A stretch of DNA of 64,000 nucleotides, taken from assembly GCA_051453625.1 (NCBI GenBank), contig JBOZIK010000001.1, positions 108,535,399 to 108,599,398 on the forward strand, in the 5' to 3' direction. The stretch comes from Welwitschia mirabilis. Taxonomy: Eukaryota; Gnetophyta; Gnetopsida; Welwitschiales. Positions 59,025-64,000 of this stretch are shown piece by piece. Numbering within the stretch: position 1 is the stretch's first letter; each line of letters opens with the position of its first letter. The notes beneath the pieces are model-generated. The model made no database searches. It was not told the DNA's origin and saw only the letters and a program-made list of their open reading frames with translations. Position numbers and translations under genes: made by a program.

Positions 59025-60622
59025 AGATACCATACTCCTAGTAGTGAATAAGTCTACACTACCTTAAGGGTAGATGTACACCCCATTAGGAGTAAGAATG
59101 TATTCAATTATTAAGACGAATTTCCTTCCTTTAAACCATTAGGAAAATGATCTTCTTTGGATAAAAGCACGACAATTTTCAATAGCTATTCTTTTATGGC
59201 ATGTTATTTAATCACATTGCAAATATGAATTTGATTGAAATATTAGATTTACATGCATTGAAATCATTGTTTAGGGTTTATCTTCAATATCTATTTCTTC
59301 CTTCTCTATAAAAGGAATAAAACTTGTTTTGTTACGGTTAACTGAAATATATGACATATACAATTCTATGAAAAGAACTTAAAACTAATCTTTGGTGATC
59401 TATTAGTGATTTATGATTCTATCTTATGTATTCATTTAGCTAGATTCTACACTATTGAATCTATGCTTGAGGCACATCTTATTATTCTTCTATTCTTCCT
59501 ATGATTGAGTCTGAGCCATTAAAAGACTTCAAGTATGAGAGGTTTATGATAAGCCTAGAAAATCATCACTTCTATGTGAGAGGTTAATGATAAGCCTAAA
59601 AAAATCATCCGTATTATAAGAGGGATTTATGATTAGCCAACAAATCATCAATTTAAGAGTAATAAGGGAACCAAGGAAGAAGACATCTTGTCTTTCCTTG
59701 AAAAGTGGAGTAGGCATGTTGCTAAACCATTATAAATCTTATGGGCTAATTATTTTTTTGTTTTACTATTTNNNNNNNNNNNNNNNNNNNNNNNNNNNNN
59801 NNNNNNNNNNNNNNNNNNNNNNNNNNNNNNNNNNNNNNNNNNNNNNNNNNNNNNNNNNNNNNNNNNNNNNNAGATGTTATTATACTCCTAGTAGTGAATA
59901 AGTATACACTACCTTAAGGATAGATGTACACCCCATTGGGAGCAAGGATGTCTTCAATTATTAAGATGAATGTCCTTCCTTTAAACCATTAGGAAAATGA
60001 TCTTCTTTGGATAAAAGCACGGCAATTTTCAATAGCTATTCTCTTATGGCATGTCATTTAATCACATTGAAAATATGAATTTGATTGGAATATTAGATTT
60101 ACATGAATTAAAATCATTGTTTAGGTTTTATCTTCAATAGTTATTTATTCCTTCTCTATAAAAGAGATAAAACTTATTTTGTTAGGGTTAACTAAAATAT
60201 ATGGCATATACAATTCTATGAAAAGAACTCAAAACTAATCTTTGGTGATCTATTAGTGATTTATGATCCTATCTTATGTATTCATTTAGGTAGATCCTAC
60301 ACTATTGAATCTATGCTTGAGGCACATCTCATTGTTCTTCTATTCTTCCTATGATTAAGTCTAAGCCATTAAAAGACTTCAAGTATGAGAGGTTCATGAT
60401 AAGCCTGGAAAATCATCACTTTTATGTAAGAGGTTGATGATAAGCCTAAAAAAATCATCAGTATTATAAGAGGGATTTATGATTAGCCAAAAAGTCATCA
60501 ATTTAAGAGTAATAAAGGAACCAAGAAAGAAGAAATCTTGTCTTTCCTGGAAAAGTGGAGTAGGCATGGTGGTAAACCATTATAAATCTTATGGACTAAT
60601 TATTTTTTTGTTTTACTATTTT
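59025..60622. repeat. Gap-flanking duplication (~750 bp each)
   Basis: 59025-59771 and 59872-60622 match throughout, with scattered substitutions, around a 100-N run (59772-59871). Confidence 0.85.
59306..59315 (+). promoter_or_regulatory. TATA box of LTR D
   Basis: CTATAAAAGG follows TTCCTTCT. The duplicate LTR block carries CTATAAAAGA at 60156-60165. It would drive transcription toward gag. Confidence 0.55.
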
Positions 60623-60728
60623 TTTTAGATATAATTTTTATTTTTAAAGTTGATTAATTTCATTTTAGAATTAGTTTTTGGATTTAAAATTGATCATTAT
60701 TATTATTCATCCCCCTAAGAATTTTAAT

Positions 60729-60745
60729 TGGTATTACAGTAAGGT
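60729..60745 (+). promoter_or_regulatory. Primer binding site of copia element D
   Basis: TGGTATTACAGTAAGG resembles the initiator-Met primer site TGGTATCAGAGC, and is followed by GTTACTCTTAATAGAGCTTC, a phrase usual after the primer site in SIRE/Maximus elements. It places the LTR end at about 60728. Confidence 0.65.
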
Positions 60746-60781
60746 TACTCTTAATAGAGCTTCACCACTCTAAGTGATCTG

Positions 60782-62530
60782 ATGGGACCTATCACCAATG
60801 AAGGCCATTCAATCTTAAGGCCACCTTATTTCAATGGATTAAATTATTCTTTTTAAAAATTTAAAATGATAATATTTCTAAAATATCTTGATTTAAATAT
60901 CTAGGATGGTGTTGTGTGTGATTCCCCCAAACTCACTATTCCATTAGAAGGTTAATCTAATGAACAAAAGGAATAAGCAAGACTCAATGTAAAAGTAATA
61001 AATGCACTCATTTGTTCCCTCAATTTAAAGGAGTACAACTGAGTATTTTAGTGTTCCTCTATAAAGAAAAGCTGGGATATCCTCAAGATCACTCATGAAG
61101 GTGCAATTATTGTAAAAAATTCCGAGTTATAATTTTTAAAAATTCAATTTAAAAATATTAGAATGGAATAATAGGAATCTATCACTGAATACATGACCAA
61201 AGTTATTGACATTGTGAATACAATGTGGGGTCTTGGCGAAAAGATTCTAAAACAAAGAGTTATGAAAAAAATCTTGAGGAGCTTGTCTAAGCATTTTAGA
61301 CCTAAGATTACTATGATAAAAGAGAGCAAAAATCTAGATACCATGAGTCGAGAGGAGCTCAAGAGACTATTAATTACAAATAAAGCTATAATTATGGCTG
61401 AAGAGGTATCTAAGACAAAAAATATTGCCTTGAAATGTTAAAGTCAATGTAGAGAAGGTTCTAACAATGAATAATGTGATAAGGACTTAGTCCTTTTGGC
61501 TAGAAATTTCAGAAGATTTCTAAAAAAACATAAAGATATTGATAGAAAAATATTTAATGTCAATGAGGATTAGTTCAAGAAGAAAAATTCTTTCAACAAC
61601 TTTGGTAGAAACAAGAAACCTTTGCAATGCTTTAAGTGCAAGGGCTTCAGATACATAACAATGGAATGTGCTAATACACAAAAGGCCAAAATCAAAGGAA
61701 AAAAAGCCCTTGAGATCACATATAATGATGATGAAGAATTTGATTCAGAGACATCTCAAGATGATGAAGAGGAGTATGGATTATTATCCATTACTGATTA
61801 GTATGTCTTCATATCAACTACCAAGGATGAGCATGCAATCTCCAATAAGAAAGAGGTAATATCTAAAAATTCTAAAAATATTAAAGAATCTTATAAACAT
61901 TTATATTTTCTTTGTGAATATCTAGCATGTAAAAATAATGATTTAAGATCTAANNNNNNNNNNNNNNNNNNNNNNNNNNNNNNNNNNNNNNNNNNNNNNN
62001 NNNNNNNNNNNNNNNNNNNNNNNNNNNNNNNNNNNNNNNNNNNNNNNNNNNNNACACAAAAGGCCAAAATCAAAGGTAAAAAAAGCCCTTAAAGTCATGT
62101 AGAATGATGATGAAGAATCTGATTCAAAGACATCTCAAGATGATGAAGAGGAGTATGGATTATTAGCCATTACTGATCAGTATATCTTCATATTAACTAC
62201 CAAGGATGAGCATGCAATCTCTAATAAGAAAGAGGTAATATCTAAAAATTCTAAAAATATTAAAGAAGCTTATAAACATTTATATTTTCTTTGTGAATAT
62301 TTAGCATGTAAAAATAATGATTTAAGATCTAAATTATTGTCTCTAGAAACTAAAACTTAACTTAGCCAATAAAGAGTTGAATAAGGCCACTGAAAGTCTT
62401 GTAGGTGTGAATAAAACTACTTATCTTTTATTAAGGAAGTTATATGATGTAAGGAAACTCAATGCTACTACTTTATATCCATCCAATAAGGTAAAATATG
62501 ATCATAGGTATGATTTAAAATTAAATAATT
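60782..62530 (+). pseudogene. Copia element D: gag remnant (SIRE/Maximus-like)
   Basis: Start ATG at 60782 gives MGPITNEGHSILRPPYFNG, then NYSF, stop, KFKM (Trp lost). The UBN2-type gag core follows: ITHEGAIIVKNSEL near 61085, then ITEYMTKVIDIVNTMWGLGE in the frame 61193-61441 with KKILRSLSKHFRPKITMIKE and MSREELKRLLITN. The zinc knuckle at 61628-61669 reads C-F-K-C, then Y at 61652-61654 where His is expected, then C. An acidic segment (NDDEEFDSETSQDDEEE) and a Lys/Asn-rich linker follow. 61676-61953 and 62054-62333 are near-copies around a 100-N run. A 399-N run (62531-62929) ends it. Gag would build the particle. Confidence 0.85.
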
Positions 62531-62929
62531 NNNNNNNNNNNNNNNNNNNNNNNNNNNNNNNNNNNNNNNNNNNNNNNNNNNNNNNNNNNNNNNNNNNNNN
62601 NNNNNNNNNNNNNNNNNNNNNNNNNNNNNNNNNNNNNNNNNNNNNNNNNNNNNNNNNNNNNNNNNNNNNNNNNNNNNNNNNNNNNNNNNNNNNNNNNNNN
62701 NNNNNNNNNNNNNNNNNNNNNNNNNNNNNNNNNNNNNNNNNNNNNNNNNNNNNNNNNNNNNNNNNNNNNNNNNNNNNNNNNNNNNNNNNNNNNNNNNNNN
62801 NNNNNNNNNNNNNNNNNNNNNNNNNNNNNNNNNNNNNNNNNNNNNNNNNNNNNNNNNNNNNNNNNNNNNNNNNNNNNNNNNNNNNNNNNNNNNNNNNNNN
62901 NNNNNNNNNNNNNNNNNNNNNNNNNNNNN

Positions 62930-63480
62930 CTGCGGCATGTCAAATTTTCTTATCTCATCAAAAAGGGAAACTTTTTCCATTATACAAGTGACACATTTTT
63001 GTGGAAAATAAAAGAAATGAATAATTAATCTATCATTAAGTAAAGATGGATTAAAAAGAAATCTATCAAAGGGTTGCTTATTCAAACCACTCTTAAATCA
63101 AGAGAGCATCCTAGATGGTACTTAGATAATGGATGTTTAAAACATATGACAGGTAATAGAGAACAATTTCATACACCTATTAACTATGATGGGGAGAGGT
63201 TTCTTTTGGTGATAATCAAAAAAAAAACCATCAAGATAAAAGGTATGGTTTGTGAATATGACCTTCCAAAAATTAATGATGTTTTATATGTATAAAGCCT
63301 TAAGCATAATCTATTGAGTATTTCTCAAATGTACGATAAAGGGAACATACGTATTTTTGATAAAAGTGAGTTTGTGTTAAAGAATGTATTTAGTAATAAG
63401 AATCTTTTAACTACTCATGATATAGAAACGTGTATTCTATAAGAGTAAAATTTAGTACTAAAAGAGCTATGTGGTTTTAC
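62930..63480 (+). pseudogene. Copia element D: protease and pre-integrase remnant
   Basis: The frame 63074-63295 reads HPRWYLDNGCLKHMTGN: the copia protease site, with D-N-G at 63125-63133 in place of D-S-G. Then KINDVLYV, a stop, and SLKHNLLSISQMYDKGN (63297-63350) lead into the pre-integrase domain, which ends in HRRLGNLN near 63510. A Ser-to-Asn change beside the catalytic Asp and the stop make it inactive. Confidence 0.8.
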
Positions 63481-63910
63481 TCAAGAGAATCAAGAACATC
63501 TCTAGCATAGAAGATTGGGTAATTTAAATGTTGTAAACTTAAAGACCATCAAGATTTGGTAAGAGGGCTATCCAAACTTAGTTTTTTAAATTCTATCTTG
63601 TGTAAACATTGTTAAGCAAGTAAAATTATGAAATATTATTTTAAACCTAACCTTAAGATATCCTTAAAAAAGCCTCTAGATATGTTGAATCTAGATTTAG
63701 TAGGGCCTACTAGAGTTTAAATCTTAAATCGCAAGAGATATTTTATCGTGATGATTGATGATTTTACTCACTATACATGGTTGAATTTTTTCTTTCTAAA
63801 TCTAATGCCTTTGATAAGTTTTATCATCTTTGTATAAAAATTCAAAATAAAAACGACCTCACAATTAAGAAAAATAGGTCTGATCATGGAGGTGAGTTTG
63901 AAAATGGAAA
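63481..63910 (+). pseudogene. Copia element D: integrase N-terminal part, cut by window end
   Basis: After the pre-integrase zinc region (CKHC-like near 63605) the core begins with MLNLDLVGPTRV; the first catalytic Asp codon is at 63694-63696. FIVMIDDFTHYTWLNFF follows near 63745-63795, and RSDHGGEFENGK holds the second Asp at 63882-63884. The last 90 bases of the window are N. RT and RNase H should follow outside. Confidence 0.8.
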
Positions 63911-64000
63911 NNNNNNNNNNNNNNNNNNNNNNNNNNNNNNNNNNNNNNNNNNNNNNNNNNNNNNNNNNNNNNNNNNNNNNNNNNNNNNNNNNNNNNNNNN

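Larger units (their letters stand above)
58740..60728 (+). mobile_element. Copia element D: 5' LTR
   Basis: It ends just before the primer site at 60729. The left border near 58740 is inferred from where chromovirus C stops and is not defined by a terminal TG or target duplication. The first 200 bp hold a degenerate repeat with CAGATATCCCC, CAGGCGTCCC, TAGATGTCCCC and CAGACATCGCC. 59025-59771 and 59872-60622 are near-copies around a 100-N run, so the true LTR is about 850 bp shorter. Each copy has a TATA box (59306-59315 and 60156-60165). Confidence 0.65.

Noticed and set aside
1-64000. A new, active biological system or host gene
   Set aside because: All recognisable coding pieces belong to known plant retroelement families and are broken. 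No other cluster of conserved frames was found.

Overview
The window looks like intergenic DNA from a large, repeat-rich plant nuclear genome. It is strongly AT-rich (roughly 70% or more A+T by eye), poor in CpG and made mostly of old, stop-ridden LTR retrotransposons of typical plant lineages. I see no intact host gene, no rRNA and no convincing functional tRNA. The species cannot be named from this sequence. About thirty runs of N interrupt it, many exactly 100 bases long. Most of the 100-base runs are flanked on both sides by near-copies of the same sequence, so scaffold joins with unmerged overlapping contigs are likely. Apparent length and copy number are inflated there.

Layout. 1-8300: Ty3/gypsy element A (+), of the Athila/Tat kind, with decayed protease, reverse transcriptase (RT), RNase H and integrase followed by a long post-integrase tail. 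About 8300-9560: unassigned, perhaps an LTR or leader. 9590-11830: gag and protease of a second such element, B (+). 11831-21975: Ty1/copia element 1 (-), inserted next to B's protease. It keeps both LTRs, a primer binding site, a polypurine tract and a 5-bp target duplication, and is the best-preserved structure here. 21976-29500: AT-rich DNA with microsatellites, a SINE-like sequence and one degraded minus-strand coding remnant. 29512-36650: LTR debris of chromoviruses in both orientations plus the end of a minus-strand chromovirus pol (F). 36655-40455: a second, 5'-truncated copy of the A tail (A'). 40456-48500: a decayed minus-strand copia (H), with a GC-richer 5'-truncated LINE at 43792-46165. 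50130-58740: minus-strand chromovirus C with its 3' LTR, and a stray LTR fragment at 50.1-50.5 kb. 58740-64000: SIRE/Maximus-like copia D (+) with LTR, primer site, gag, protease and the start of integrase, running off the window.

Nothing here works as a pathway. The domains are remains of separate replication cycles of unrelated elements, nested in one another. Many in-frame stops fall where these families normally have Gln or Trp, as expected from long C-to-T decay of methylated repeats. I found no sign of a new coding system. The items most worth a second look are the gap-flanking duplications, the TSD-supported nested copia with an apparently shortened gag, arrays of palindromic AGACGTCT-derived motifs, LTR minisatellites, and the GC-rich LINE island.
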